Shown: positions 1 through 9,304, numbered from the stretch's first letter. The stretch: 64,000 nucleotides of DNA from Pseudomonadota bacterium (GCA_018240285.1 JAFEGA010000029.1:1-64000); one strand, 5' to 3'. The notes: a model not told the origin generated them from the sequence alone. Numbers and translations are program-made.

Positions 1-518
1 GTGAGGTGGATTTCGTCCGCGCCGAGGCCGCTTTGGTCTTCGATACTGTAGATTTCCAGGTGATTCAGGTAGGAAATGCTATAGCGGTAACCGGCGAGGA
101 ATTCGAAATCGGTTGTCTGGCTGCGTTCCAGCAGCATGTAAACATCCTTGATGTCGGCGGCGCGGTCGTAGCCGATCAAGGTGAGTTTGTCTTCATTGGA
201 TACTTGCTCAAACGGCGCGGGGGCGGCAATGCCTTCGTACAGACTGAGGCGGATTTTTCGGTTGAAATTGTTTTGGATATAAAACTCCACCGGGTAAGGA
301 TTGCCGCTTAACAGTTGCTCGGCCAGCGGCGCGCGGAACCAGCATTCATCGTTCGCACCGTTTTTCTGGCCGACCGGTAGCCGCGGATCTTTGGGGATGT
401 CGTTCGGTTGCAGGCCGATGGCGAGGAAGCGATTCTCGCCGGTGCGCTTGATGAAGGAAAAAGCGATGTTGCCGGTGAATTGATCGTCTCTCTCGGTAGC
501 TTTGAGGCGGATGAACAT
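1..518 (-). CDS. Unrecognised protein, 5'-truncated and cut by the window edge
   Basis: The minus strand is open from about 602 down to base 1 and reads as a well-formed protein rich in aromatic and charged residues (for example FIRLKATERDDQFTG near the start, then GNIAFSFIKRTGENRFLAIG). I recognise no family. The first ATG in frame is at 518, with a GTG at 530, but protein-like sequence (GTGDQVDVHWP) continues upstream until it runs into a palindromic REP unit at 559-600 and then a stop at 603-605. The natural start therefore seems to have been lost at the REP junction. The gene may be a pseudogene or may be translated from 518 or 530. The downstream part lies outside the window. Confidence 0.5.
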   Translation of the reverse strand, partial: MFIRLKATERDDQFTGNIAFSFIKRTGENRFLAIGLQPNDIPKDPRLPVGQKNGANDECWFRAPLAEQLLSGNPYPVEFYIQNNFNRKIRLSLYEGIAAPAPFEQVSNEDKLTLIGYDRAADIKDVYMLLERSQTTDFEFLAGYRYSISYLNHLEIYSIEDQSGLGADEIHL

Positions 519-558
519 CGGCCAGTGCACATCAACTTGATCGCCGGTTCCGGAAACC

Positions 559-600
559 CGCGTAAGGCGGAAGCTGAAAGCGTTCCGCCGGATGAAAGTG
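559..600. repeat. REP-like palindromic unit, copy 1
   Basis: A 42-bp unit with a GGCGGAA / TTCCGCC stem around a 10-nt loop. It is nearly identical to 2131-2172 (two substitutions). The stem and its flanking GCGTAAGG and GATGAAAG segments resemble the REP palindromes mobilised by RAYT (TnpA-REP) proteins in many proteobacteria. It sits exactly at the broken 5' end of the partial gene to its left. Confidence 0.65.
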
Positions 601-1010
601 TTCTACCCGCATAATTTATTCGTCCATATAATCCCAATCCCGCCAACTGAACGTGATGATGACATTGGATGATAGGTTGATGCTGGTTCTGATTTGACGG
701 ATCACCCTTCGGACATCTGTCCTACGAAGCTAATATCCTTATATTTTCATGAACTATTTTTGCATATCCGAATTGCATATTGTACTATCTGTGCGATTGA
801 GCAAAATGATGTTTTTAGTCGTATCACTTCAGAGAACTTTCCTGTATCGAATTTTGTTCAGTCACTCAAAAGTAGTGGCAGTAATCAGTAATTAAAATCA
901 TAAGACATTAATTATTAATGTTATTCTTATCTTTTAAAGACTTCTTGGCAAATATCCATCGTAGTTTTTAAAAATTTAGCCATAGGCAATTTTTTTAGGA
1001 GTAAGTCGAT
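601..1010. other. Intergenic region upstream of the PEP-CTERM gene
   Basis: AT-rich 410-bp stretch with no convincing gene. It ends with a Shine-Dalgarno (TTAGGAG) in front of the PEP-CTERM gene, so the promoter of that gene should lie here. I see no clear -35/-10 pair that I would defend. Confidence 0.4.
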
Positions 1011-1619
1011 ATGAAAATTAAAGCACTGACGTTGGCAGCAGGGTTGGTAATGTCATTCGGAGCGCAAGCTGCAGTGACAGTTACCTTTGATGAATTTCCC
1101 GCGACCAATAACAACTCTCCGATTACCGCCGAATACGCCGGATTAGGTATTACCTTTGGAGCAGATAATTCTGGTACTTGGGGAGGCTTATCTGCGGGGG
1201 ATCCTGGCAACTGGGATCTTGAAGGAACCAATGGTTCTGCTTTTCTTGGCAATAATGGTCTTAATAATGGTAATACTTATGTAACCAGTATCTTTTTTTC
1301 TTCGCTGATTAATAATGTTTCCTTTGATGCATCCCGGGCATTGGGTTCCGGCGATGGGCAAACCCTGACGGTAAATGCTTATCATGGCGCCACCTTGGTT
1401 TCGTCACAAACGATTACGTTTGGTGATATTAATAGCTGGACTTCCGTTAGCTTCTCAACTTCAGGTATCGATTCATTGATTCTGGATGGTTCGGATGCAG
1501 GGTTTTCACCGTATGGTATCGATAACTTGGTTGTTGCTGTTCCAGAACCGGAAATGTACGGAATGCTATTAGCAGGTCTTGGATTGATGGGTTTTATGGC
1601 ATCTCGCCGCCGTGCTTGA
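1011..1619 (+). CDS. PEP-CTERM sorting domain protein
   Basis: A 202-aa exported protein. Residues 1-20 are a signal peptide (MKIKALTLAAGLVMSFGAQA). The C terminus has the PEP-CTERM tripartite signal: VPEPE, a hydrophobic helix (MYGMLLAGLGLMGFMA) and the basic tail SRRRA. In this family the tail is recognised by exosortase EpsH/XrtA, which releases or anchors the protein for exopolysaccharide-associated display. The middle (about 25-175) is a low-charge, Gly/Asn/Ser-rich beta-type domain with a TFDEFP start typical of such surface proteins; its ligand cannot be told. The start is supported by AGGAG eight bases upstream. A strong terminator follows, so it is probably monocistronic. The sortase system is not in this window. 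Confidence 0.88.
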   Translation: MKIKALTLAAGLVMSFGAQAAVTVTFDEFPATNNNSPITAEYAGLGITFGADNSGTWGGLSAGDPGNWDLEGTNGSAFLGNNGLNNGNTYVTSIFFSSLINNVSFDASRALGSGDGQTLTVNAYHGATLVSSQTITFGDINSWTSVSFSTSGIDSLILDGSDAGFSPYGIDNLVVAVPEPEMYGMLLAGLGLMGFMASRRRA

Positions 1620-1641
1620 TTAAAATAAAATTTGAAAAAAA

Positions 1642-1667
1642 GGGAGCTTGAATGCTCCCTTTTTTAT
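1642..1667 (+). terminator. Rho-independent terminator of the PEP-CTERM gene
   Basis: GGGAGC (1642-1647) pairs with GCTCCC (1654-1659) around a TTGAAT loop and is followed by a T tract. An A tract precedes the stem, so it may also work leftwards. Confidence 0.85.
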
Positions 1668-1905
1668 TGGTCTGATGAATTTTTTCAGTTGATGCTGAAC
1701 TGCCAGGCTTGGGTTAAAAGGCAATTGTGCGTCCGGTTTGGCTCGCAGCATTATTGCGGCAGGAATCGTCCTGAGCGCGCCGCGCCGTAGCTCGATTATC
1801 GACTTCAAATGCGCTTCATGCGCAATCGCCGCAGGCAAACGCAAGCCGGGATTGTTGCTCCATTGCTTGCCGATTAACAATACTGCGCCGGCTGCAAGTT
1901 TTTTA

Positions 1906-2130
1906 TCATTCCGGAAAACGGCATGTCAACGGATAACGCCAAGCCGTGCCGGAATCGCAGCGCGTGATGCGGATTCCCGGCGGCGATTGGCGGCGTTTGT
2001 ATTCGTTGCGATGAATTGACCGGATCACTTGCGTAACGACGGCTGCATCGTAGTTTTGCGTGATGATTTCAGCCGGTGAGCAGTTTTTTCCCACGTACAC
2101 TTCGATGATGGCATCCAGAATCTCATAACT
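1906..2130 (-). pseudogene. C-terminal fragment of NAD+ synthetase (NadE)
   Basis: About 75 codons match the extreme C terminus of glutamine-dependent NAD+ synthetase: YEILDAIIEVYV, then CSPAEIITQNYDAAVV, then the hallmark RNEYKRRQSPPGIRIT and RYPLTCRF before the stop. NadE makes NAD+ from deamido-NAD+, ATP and glutamine; the nitrilase and ATP-pyrophosphatase catalytic parts are absent, so this fragment cannot be active. It begins right at a REP unit (2131-2172). A functional nadE must lie elsewhere. The 240 bp downstream (1668-1905) has an open minus-strand frame that I do not recognise. Confidence 0.75.
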
Positions 2131-2172
2131 CGCGTAAGGCGGAAGCTGAAAGCGTTCCGCCGAATGAAAGTT
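2131..2172. repeat. REP-like palindromic unit, copy 2
   Basis: Near-identical to 559-600, with the same GGCGGAA/TTCCGCC stem. It lies at the truncation point of the nadE fragment, 42 bp before the VOC pseudogene. Confidence 0.65.
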
Positions 2173-2213
2173 TTTAACCACGCCAGCATGATTCTGCAGA
2201 ATGATCGTGATTC

Positions 2214-2527
2214 ATGAACATTCCGTGCCTCGGACTCAACGGCGGGCCTGCGTTCACACACAACGAGGCCTTTTCGTTTCAGGTGGCGAGACCGAAGACC
2301 AAAGTGAAACGGATCGCTATTGGAACGCAATCGTCGGCAACGGCGGTCAGGAAAGCGATTGCGGCTGGTGCAAGGACAAGTGGGGTATCTCTTGGCAGAT
2401 TACGCCGGTTGTCCTGACGAAAGCATTCACCAATCCTGACCGTGTAGCCGCCAAACGGGCATTCGATGCGATGATGACGATGAAGAAAATTGATATTGCC
2501 GCAATCGAGGTGGCATTTCGCGGTTGA
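2214..2527 (+). pseudogene. VOC-family (PhnB / 3-demethylubiquinone methyltransferase-like) remnant
   Basis: The first 23 codons (CLGLNGGPAF, then HNEAFSFQVA) and the later frame (SETDRYWNAIVGNGGQES, then CGWCKDKWGISWQITP) are consecutive parts of a PhnB-like glyoxalase-fold protein but sit in different frames, so there is a frameshift near 2280-2290. The first roughly 40-50 residues of the family are also missing. Such proteins are small VOC-superfamily enzymes of mostly unknown substrate. Together with the neighbouring nadE fragment it marks this as a decaying region. Confidence 0.75.
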
Positions 2528-2551
2528 GACGCGAGCGGTCTGATTATTCAT

Positions 2552-3298
2552 TCAAGCATAATGAAAAATTCCTATCAACGATGCGCCTCCGGTGGCATAA
2601 ATGAGCGGACTGTCCCAGGTGTGCGGAGAAAAAGCTTCGGCTAACGTAATCAGGGTTGGCATGAGAAGCAGCGCGACGATGAGCTGGGTGGTACTGAAAT
2701 AGTGTTGAAATGCCAGTATGGCGATGACCGTTGTGAGCCATACGCATGCGCTGCCGACATAGCTGCGTACGTATTTTTGCCGGGTGAAAAGCGCATAGGT
2801 GGTGTATTTTCTTGTGCCAAACCGGATGCCAACGGGTTCCGCCAGGCCGTCGCCGACACCGTTGGCGATGATGATGATCATGATGAGCGGCAATATTTCG
2901 CGGCTTTCGAAGTACGCCAGCAGAGGAATGAGCACCAGATAGCTGGCGATGAATTGGGTATATAGCCAGGTCAGTGTCCACGGCCGGTCTTCCGGCCGGT
3001 CAAACGAGCAGAACATGACGAAAAGCACTCTGAACTTATTGCGCAGCGGTGCGATGAAAAATGTCAGGAAAACGAAGGCGCAGATGAGATCGATGAAAAA
3101 TGTCGCTGCGCTGTAGGGATATTCGATGACCGATGACAATAAGGTTGGAAGAAAGAAGAAGGCAAAATGATTGATCTTGCGCGTGTAGTTGACTTTCAGA
3201 TTGTAGTGGATGACGCATAATCCACACACATAATGGATTAAAAACAGCAGTGTGTAGAAAATTGCGTGATGCAACCAAAATTCGAAGGGGATTTGCAT
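2552..3298 (-). CDS. Dolichol/phytol-kinase-like integral membrane protein
   Basis: A 248-aa protein with about six hydrophobic segments. The central part has GVGDGLAEPVGIRFGTRKY and the end EAFSPHTWDSPLIYATGG, which fit the CTP-dependent polyprenol/diacylglycerol kinase group (SEC59, DGK1, VTE5 relatives) in the cytidylyltransferase-like membrane superfamily. It would phosphorylate a lipid alcohol, or possibly transfer CMP, at the inner membrane; the substrate cannot be read from sequence. The ATG at 3298 is the only good start although no strong Shine-Dalgarno precedes it. The neighbours do not reveal a pathway. Confidence 0.6.
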   Translation of the reverse strand: MQIPFEFWLHHAIFYTLLFLIHYVCGLCVIHYNLKVNYTRKINHFAFFFLPTLLSSVIEYPYSAATFFIDLICAFVFLTFFIAPLRNKFRVLFVMFCSFDRPEDRPWTLTWLYTQFIASYLVLIPLLAYFESREILPLIMIIIIANGVGDGLAEPVGIRFGTRKYTTYALFTRQKYVRSYVGSACVWLTTVIAILAFQHYFSTTQLIVALLLMPTLITLAEAFSPHTWDSPLIYATGGASLIGIFHYA

Positions 3299-3430
3299 GT
3301 GCGGATCGGCGATGACTTTATCGATTCAGTACGGTATGTTTTCCGGCATTGTAGCCGGTTTGCCGGTGTTTGGCCGGAATGAACCCGGTCGCGACGATGC
3401 ATTGCGATGATTAACTGAAGCGAGTGAAGC

Positions 3431-3453
3431 ATAAGCCGCTTGCGGCGGCTTAT
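3431..3453. terminator. Stem-loop between two leftward genes
   Basis: ATAAGCCGC (3431-3439) and GCGGCTTAT (3445-3453) form a perfect 9-bp stem with a 5-nt loop, downstream of the methyltransferase stop. There is no T tract, so it may be a weak terminator or a mobile palindrome. Confidence 0.45.
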
Positions 3454-3484
3454 GGATCGATGGTGTTCCGGTAGAGTTTGCTGA

Positions 3485-4450
3485 TTACAAGGCGCCGGCT
3501 TGATCAGCGGTGGCGGGTTGAAATTGCGCGGAGAGATTCATCATGTCGAGCGCGAATTGGGAAATCGAAACCCGCTGGCTGACATGGCGCACTTCCAGTG
3601 AGTCCGATAGCGCTTTGAGCGGGGCTCCGCCTTGGTAGCTGAAACGGATCGAGATCTGATCACCTCGGTAAACCTGGAGTGGTGTGGTGAGGGGGAAAAC
3701 GATGTATTGCGTGTGCCAATCGACGGTGCTGCCCGCCGTCATATTGATGGCCAGGATATTTTTGGTGATCAGGCGCAAAGCATTGAGTTGGCCGTTTTCG
3801 GTGATGAGAATTTCTCCATCGTAAGCACAAGTCTGGCTGAACGATTCTTCATAAGACAGCAATTGAAATACTTCAGGATCGCCGAGGCTTTTGCTTCTTT
3901 CTTGAATGCTGTAGGGATTCTGAAACAAAATCGTCGGTGCGTAGAAATCCTCGAAATGGAAATTTTGCTGCAGCGGTTGAATCGCCTGAATACTGGCTTC
4001 CGGCACAAAAACCGGCAACGGGCCGCCGAATTTTTCCAGATAGCGCTGTTTGAACGAATCGATGACCGGCATTTGTTTTTCACGCAACAGGCCGGTGTGC
4101 AGCATTTCACAGATCACCACATCAACCGGTTCCGGCGGTAGGTAGTGCATGGCATCCGCCTGGATGACCTCGATTTTGTCTCCGTTGATATTTTTTGCGA
4201 GCAAATCACGCGCGGCTTCAACCAATTCCGGATTACGTTCCACACAATACACTTTGTCTGCTTTTTGCGCGGCAAAAAAAGATTGCACTCCGGTACCGCC
4301 GCCGAGTTCTAATACTTTGGCGCCGGGTTTGACGACCAAATCAATCGCTTCTTTAAAGCTATTCATGCGGGCGCTGTCATTCAGCATATTGTGGTGGTAG
4401 TGCAGCGGAATGAATTGTCCGAGTTCCAAGCTATCAAATTTATTTTTCAT
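3485..4450 (-). CDS. PRMT-like SAM-dependent methyltransferase
   Basis: A 321-aa class I methyltransferase. The SAM-binding motif I VLELGGGTGVQSFFAA lies at about residues 46-61, followed by an acidic motif II (VYCVERNPELVEAA) and CEMLHTGLL, where protein arginine methyltransferases carry their double-glutamate loop. The C-terminal half (about 150-321) is beta-rich, as in the PRMT barrel. The overall shape suggests modification of a protein or small molecule but the target is unknown. I chose the ATG at 4450 because AGGAACCCCT directly precedes it; a longer reading to 4513 adds 21 residues without support. Confidence 0.7.
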   Translation of the reverse strand: MKNKFDSLELGQFIPLHYHHNMLNDSARMNSFKEAIDLVVKPGAKVLELGGGTGVQSFFAAQKADKVYCVERNPELVEAARDLLAKNINGDKIEVIQADAMHYLPPEPVDVVICEMLHTGLLREKQMPVIDSFKQRYLEKFGGPLPVFVPEASIQAIQPLQQNFHFEDFYAPTILFQNPYSIQERSKSLGDPEVFQLLSYEESFSQTCAYDGEILITENGQLNALRLITKNILAINMTAGSTVDWHTQYIVFPLTTPLQVYRGDQISIRFSYQGGAPLKALSDSLEVRHVSQRVSISQFALDMMNLSAQFQPATADQAGAL

Positions 4451-5074
4451 AGGGGTTCCTAAAATGATTAATGCCGCAGGTTGATAATGGGTTAACGTAT
4501 GCACTAACAGCAACGATCGTGCCAGTCAGCGGTAAGCCTTATGCTGGCTGTGTTGGAGGCAATGTTTAATCGATTGATTAAAGGTAAGAGCGGCAAATAT
4601 TGCCGCAGGCAGGGATCGAATAGCCGGTCAATTAGCCGGGCTGTCGAGAATGGATTGGCGGTGTACGAATGCCGATCAATTTCGTGAAGCCAGACCGGCA
4701 AATGCTACATGCCGGATAAGTGAAGCATTCTCAATTGTGATATTTAGAGTCTTTTTTCCGCAGTACTCGTAAGAGCGATCGCTTCTAGCTGCGTGATATG
4801 ATTGCTGGCAGTGAATGAAGAAATACGCAAAATAATTTTAATTTCCTACTAAAGTTATCCAGAATTCGGCCGCTATCAGAGCTGCTCGATCTGTCATCTC
4901 ATCTCTAACCCGCATAAAATAAGGCACTTCCCGTGTAGGTAAAATTCCTACATTGCGATAAGAAGATTACCTAACTTCCTTTGAGCTCAACTTCCATTTA
5001 CTTCCACTGCTCCATAATTGAAAATTCACCTGTGCGTTAGGTGAATTCAAATTTTTAATGAAAAGGGTGATGAA
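4451..5074. promoter_or_regulatory. flhDC upstream regulatory region
   Basis: 624 bp without a gene. It contains two perfect dyads: TGTAGGTAAAATTCCTACA at 4934-4952, and ATTCACCT (5024-5031) with AGGTGAAT (5039-5046), the second only 28 bp before the flhD start, followed by a short T run. These are candidate operators or 5'-UTR hairpins controlling the flagellar master regulator. No other feature is evident. Confidence 0.5.
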
Positions 5075-5392
5075 ATGGAAACCAATCAGCTTTTGGATGA
5101 AATCAGAGACATCAATTTAAGTTACTTGTTACTGGCTAAACAGATGTTGCGTGACGACAGGGTATCGGCCATGTACCGGTTAGGGATTAACCAAGATATA
5201 GCGGATATTCTGGATAAATTGAGTTCCGCGCAATTAATTAAAATGGCGGCTTCCAATATGTTGCTTTGCCGCTTTCGCTTTGACGATCGATTGATTGCGG
5301 ATATGTTATCGAACGATAACCGCGATCAATCCGTAACCAAATCGCATGCGGCTATTTTAATGGCGGGAAAACCTGCAGAAGCCGTTGTCTAA
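5075..5392 (+). CDS. flhD: Flagellar master regulator subunit FlhD
   Basis: A 105-aa protein of usual FlhD length. It starts METNQLLDEIRDINLSYLLL and contains the RLGINQDIADIL helix typical of the family. FlhD and FlhC form the FlhD4C2 transcription activator of class II flagellar operons. The start has a Shine-Dalgarno-like AAGGGTGATG just upstream. flhC follows after 32 bp, so they form one operon. It accounts for the motility and chemotaxis genes spread over the window (cheY, cheZ, receptors). Confidence 0.92.
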   Translation: METNQLLDEIRDINLSYLLLAKQMLRDDRVSAMYRLGINQDIADILDKLSSAQLIKMAASNMLLCRFRFDDRLIADMLSNDNRDQSVTKSHAAILMAGKPAEAVV

Positions 5393-5424
5393 GCTTTAAT
5401 TGAATCTTGGTAGGAGAAAATATC

Positions 5425-5961
5425 ATGCGTAATCGAAGCATCATCACTGAAGCAAAGCAAATTCATCTTGCAACGGAATTAATCGAATTAGGCGCCCGGC
5501 TGCAAGTTCTGGAAATGAATACCGACTTAAGCCGCGAGCGATTAGTAAAGTTGTATAAAGAAATCCGAGGTGTGTCGCCTCCCAAAGGCATGTTACCGTA
5601 TTCGGAAGATTGGTTTATGAGCTGGCAACCGAATATGCACTCATCATTATTTATTAATATCTACAATTACGTAACGAAAAATACCGGTGTGGACGGTATT
5701 GATGCGCTGATTAAGAGCTACCGTCTTTATATCGAGCACATCAAAGTCTATCAACTGGAGAAAGTGCTGAGTCTAACCCGTGCCTGGACTTTGGTGCGGT
5801 TTGTAGAAAGCGGCGTATTGTGTATAGCGCCCTGCGTGAATTGCCACGGCAACTTTGTCGTGCATTCGCTGGAAATCCATTCCAGCCACATTTGTGGTCT
5901 GTGCAATATTCCGTCACGCGCCGGAAAAACTAAGAAAGCGGCGCTGTCAAACTTTCATTAA
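5425..5961 (+). CDS. flhC: Flagellar master regulator subunit FlhC
   Basis: A 178-aa DNA-binding subunit of FlhD4C2. Visible features are ARLQVLEMNTDLSRERLVKLYKEI at the N-terminal helix-turn-helix (a longer run, partly quoted here: ELGARLQVLE), the PPKGMLPYSEDWF segment, and the C-terminal zinc site with cysteines in CVNC and CGLC, as in the E. coli four-Cys zinc site. The ATG at 5425 is preceded by TAGGAGAAA, which supports it over an in-frame start at 5407. It is cotranscribed with flhD. Confidence 0.92.
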   Translation: MRNRSIITEAKQIHLATELIELGARLQVLEMNTDLSRERLVKLYKEIRGVSPPKGMLPYSEDWFMSWQPNMHSSLFINIYNYVTKNTGVDGIDALIKSYRLYIEHIKVYQLEKVLSLTRAWTLVRFVESGVLCIAPCVNCHGNFVVHSLEIHSSHICGLCNIPSRAGKTKKAALSNFH

Positions 5962-5964
5962 GCA

Positions 5965-5993
5965 GGCATCAGCACCGTTAGTCTGCTGATGCC
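5965..5993. terminator. Stem-loop between convergent flhC and aminotransferase genes
   Basis: GGCATCAGCA (5965-5974) and TGCTGATGCC (5984-5993) form a perfect 10-bp stem with a 9-nt loop between two convergent stops. No long T tract follows on either strand, but the placement fits a bidirectional terminator. Confidence 0.6.
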
Positions 5994-6001
5994 GGGTGCA
6001 A

Positions 6002-7195
6002 TTATTTCAGCAGATTTTTAATACGGCTCAATGCCTGCTTCAAGTTGTCCATTGAGGTTGCAAACGATAAGCGCATATAACCTTCACAGCCGAATGCGGA
6101 GCCGGGGACTACGGCTACCCCTGCATTTTCCAGCAGATATTCGCTGAACGCAATATCCGTTGACGCACTGATCAAACCGCTTTTATGCAAATCGCGAATC
6201 GATTGGCGAACATCGGCGAATGCATAAAATGCGCCTTCCGAAGATAAGCAACGTACTCCATTGATCTGATTTAGCTGTTCGGTGACAAAGCGATTACGTT
6301 CTTTGAATGCTGCGATCATCGGTTCCATGCACGATTGATCACCATTCAACGCCGTTTCAGCCGCTGCTTGTGAAATCGAGCTGGGGTTGGATGTGCTTTG
6401 CGATTGTATGTTTTCCATCGCAGTAATGATATGAGCAGGTCCGCCGCAGTAGCCGATGCGCCAGCCGGTCATCGAATATGCTTTGGAAACACCGTTTAAA
6501 ACAACCGCTTGTGGAAATAATTCCGGGCAAGCGTTGACGATGTTGTTGAATTTCTGGCCTGATAACAGGATATGCTCATACATATCATCGGTCGCGATCA
6601 AGATATGCGGATGCTTGCGCAACACCGCTCCCAGCGCTTTGAGCTCATCCAGCGTATACACCGCTCCCGACGGGTTGCTCGGGCTGTTGATCACGAACAT
6701 TTTGGTTTTCGGTGTGATCACGGCTTCCAGTTGTTGCGGAGAGATTTTGAAATTCTGTTCGATGCCGGTATCGATAAAAACCGGTTTGCCTTCCGCGATC
6801 AACACGATATCCGGATAAGAAACCCAGTAAGGCGCGGGGATGATGACTTCATCGCCCGGATTGATCACCGATAATACCAGATTAAAAAAGCTCTGTTTGC
6901 CGCCGCAGGAAACCAAAATCTGCTTGGCGTCAAAATCAAAATTATTTTCTCGCTTGAATTTGGCCACGATGGCATTTTTCAGCCCCGGCGTACCGCCTAC
7001 TGCGGTGTATTTGGTCAATCCCTTGTTAATTGCGGCGATGGCGGCATCTTTAATGTGCTGAGGCGTATCGAAATCGGGTTCACCCGCTCCTAAGCCAATA
7101 ATGTCTTTGCCTTCCGCCTTGAGTTTGGCGGCACGGGCAGTTACCGCAAGGGTAGGAGATGGTTTGATGGTTTGAACGCGGCTAGAGAGTTCCAC
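6002..7195 (-). CDS. Pyridoxal-phosphate aspartate/aromatic aminotransferase
   Basis: A class I/II aminotransferase of 397 aa that interconverts aspartate and 2-oxoglutarate with oxaloacetate and glutamate. It has IIGLGAGEPDFDTP near the N terminus, GGTPGLKNAI, the substrate/cofactor motif NSPSNPSGAVY, and the PLP-lysine site NGVSKAYSMTGWRIGY (about residues 233-248). This is the AspC/AatA gamma subgroup. I prefer the GTG at 7195 because AGGA lies nine bases upstream and the homologous start is MELSSRVQ-like; the ATG at 7252 adds 19 unlikely residues. It is divergent from uvrB across 78 bp, which must hold both promoters. Confidence 0.9.
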   Translation of the reverse strand: MELSSRVQTIKPSPTLAVTARAAKLKAEGKDIIGLGAGEPDFDTPQHIKDAAIAAINKGLTKYTAVGGTPGLKNAIVAKFKRENNFDFDAKQILVSCGGKQSFFNLVLSVINPGDEVIIPAPYWVSYPDIVLIAEGKPVFIDTGIEQNFKISPQQLEAVITPKTKMFVINSPSNPSGAVYTLDELKALGAVLRKHPHILIATDDMYEHILLSGQKFNNIVNACPELFPQAVVLNGVSKAYSMTGWRIGYCGGPAHIITAMENIQSQSTSNPSSISQAAAETALNGDQSCMEPMIAAFKERNRFVTEQLNQINGVRCLSSEGAFYAFADVRQSIRDLHKSGLISASTDIAFSEYLLENAGVAVVPGSAFGCEGYMRLSFATSMDNLKQALSRIKNLLK

Positions 7196-7273
7196 AAAAA
7201 TCCTCACACTAAAATAGATGGACCGGCATGTTAAAATGACACGAAGAAACAATTCAATATTGGAATTATACCT

Positions 7274-9304
7274 GTGATCGTAACCTTCCCCAATAGTCCG
7301 TATAAATTACAGCAAGCTTTTGAACCGGCAGGTGATCAACCGGTAGCCATTGCGCAATTGGTCGAGGGCATTAGCGATGGTCTGGCGTTTCAGACATTAT
7401 TGGGCGTTACCGGTTCCGGTAAAACCTATACGATCGCCAATATGATCGCACGCCTTGGCCGTCCGGCTATTCTGATTGCGCCGAACAAGACGCTGGCGGC
7501 GCAATTGTATGCGGAGATGCGAGAATTTTTTCCGGAAAACGCCATTGAGTATTTTGTTTCTTATTACGATTACTATCAACCCGAGGCGTATGTTCCGGCG
7601 CGTGATTTGTTCATCGAAAAAGATTCCAGCATCAACGAGCATATCGAACAGATGCGCTTGTCCGCGACTAAATCCTTGCTGGAGCGCGATGATGCCATCA
7701 TCGTCGCGACCGTGTCGTGCATCTACGGTATCGGCGATCCGGTGGATTATCACGGCATGATTCTGCATTTGCGCAGCGGCGAGAAAATTTCGCAGCGCGA
7801 CGTCATCAAGCGGCTGACCGAGATGCAATACGAGCGCAACGAACTGGAATTCAAACGCGGCGTTTTTCGCGTGCGCGGCGATGTGGTCGATGTGTTTCCG
7901 GCGGAAAACTCCGAAGCGGCGCTACGTATCTCCCTATTCGATGACGAAGTGGATAGCTTGGCGCTGTTCGATCCGTTGACCGGACACATGCTGCAAAAAC
8001 TGTCGCGCTTCACCGTCTATCCCTCCAGTCATTACGTCACGCCGCGCAGCACCACGTTGCGTGCGATGGAAACGATCAAAACTGAGCTGCGCGAACGATT
8101 GGAGTATTTTTATCAGGAAAACCGCCTGGTCGAAGCGCAACGTTTGGAACAGCGTACCCGGTTCGATCTGGAAATGTTGAACGAATTGGGTTTCTGCAAA
8201 GGCATCGAAAATTATTCGCGCCATTTGTCTGGCAAGAAACCCGGCGAGCCGCCGCCGACGCTGCTCGATTATTTGCCGCCGAATGCATTGATGATCATCG
8301 ACGAAAGCCATGTCACCGTGCCGCAAATCGGTGGCATGTATAAAGGTGACCGTTCGCGCAAGGAAAATCTGGTGAATTACGGTTTCCGCCTGCCGTCGGC
8401 GCTGGATAACCGTCCGCTACGGTTTGAGGAATTCGAGAAACGAATGCCGCAAACCATTTTCGTTTCGGCTACGCCCGCCGATTACGAAAAACAACATAGC
8501 GGTCAGGTGGTGGAGCAGGTGGTTAGACCGACCGGGCTGGTCGATCCTGTCATAGAAGTACGTCCAGTCGTTACGCAGGTGGATGATCTAATGTCGGAAG
8601 TCAATTTGCGTACCGCCAAGAACGAGCGCGTGCTGGTGACGACGCTGACCAAACGCATGGCGGAGGATTTGACCGATTATTTTTCCGATCATCAAATTAA
8701 GGTGCGTTATCTGCATTCGGATATCGACACCGTCGAGCGCGTCGAGATTATCCGCGATTTGCGTCTGGGGCAATTCGACGTGCTGGTCGGCATTAACTTG
8801 TTGCGCGAAGGTCTGGATATTCCGGAAGTGTCGCTGGTCGCGATACTGGACGCCGATAAGGAAGGTTTTTTACGTTCGGAGCGTTCACTGATTCAAACCA
8901 TCGGCCGGGCAGCGCGGCATATCAACGGCACAGCGATTCTGTATGCGGATAACATAACCAAATCCATGCGCGTTGCCATCGATGAAACCAGCCGGCGGCG
9001 CGAAAAGCAGCTACAGCATAATCTACGCAACCACATTACGCCGCGCTCGGTGCACAAGCGCATCAAGGATTTGATCGATGGTGTCTATAACCACGAATCG
9101 GCGCAGCAGAATCTCAAGGCTGCGCAAGTACAGGCGCGCTACGACGCCATGAATGAAACACAACTGGCTAAGGAAATTCAGCGGGTTGAAAAGAAAATGC
9201 TGAACGCCGCCAAGAATCTGGAATTCGAGCAAGCGGCCCAGTACCGGGATGAACTGAAAAGCCTCAAGAACAAGTTGTTGATCGGTTTTAGCGACGTAGC
9301 CTAA
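7274..9304 (+). CDS. uvrB: Excinuclease ABC subunit B
   Basis: A 676-aa nucleotide excision repair helicase that verifies damage with UvrA and positions UvrC. It carries the Walker [16 protein letters not shown] (about 42-56), the damage-probing beta-hairpin with [16 protein letters not shown]-type IIDESHVT, helicase motifs near [17 protein letters not shown] and QTIGRAARH, and the C-terminal UVR domain (about 635-670). The length matches E. coli UvrB. The start is a GTG at 7274. The TAA stop at 9302-9304 overlaps the first bases of an IS-end remnant. Confidence 0.97.
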   Translation: MIVTFPNSPYKLQQAFEPAGDQPVAIAQLVEGISDGLAFQTLLGVTGSGKTYTIANMIARLGRPAILIAPNKTLAAQLYAEMREFFPENAIEYFVSYYDYYQPEAYVPARDLFIEKDSSINEHIEQMRLSATKSLLERDDAIIVATVSCIYGIGDPVDYHGMILHLRSGEKISQRDVIKRLTEMQYERNELEFKRGVFRVRGDVVDVFPAENSEAALRISLFDDEVDSLALFDPLTGHMLQKLSRFTVYPSSHYVTPRSTTLRAMETIKTELRERLEYFYQENRLVEAQRLEQRTRFDLEMLNELGFCKGIENYSRHLSGKKPGEPPPTLLDYLPPNALMIIDESHVTVPQIGGMYKGDRSRKENLVNYGFRLPSALDNRPLRFEEFEKRMPQTIFVSATPADYEKQHSGQVVEQVVRPTGLVDPVIEVRPVVTQVDDLMSEVNLRTAKNERVLVTTLTKRMAEDLTDYFSDHQIKVRYLHSDIDTVERVEIIRDLRLGQFDVLVGINLLREGLDIPEVSLVAILDADKEGFLRSERSLIQTIGRAARHINGTAILYADNITKSMRVAIDETSRRREKQLQHNLRNHITPRSVHKRIKDLIDGVYNHESAQQNLKAAQVQARYDAMNETQLAKEIQRVEKKMLNAAKNLEFEQAAQYRDELKSLKNKLLIGFSDVA

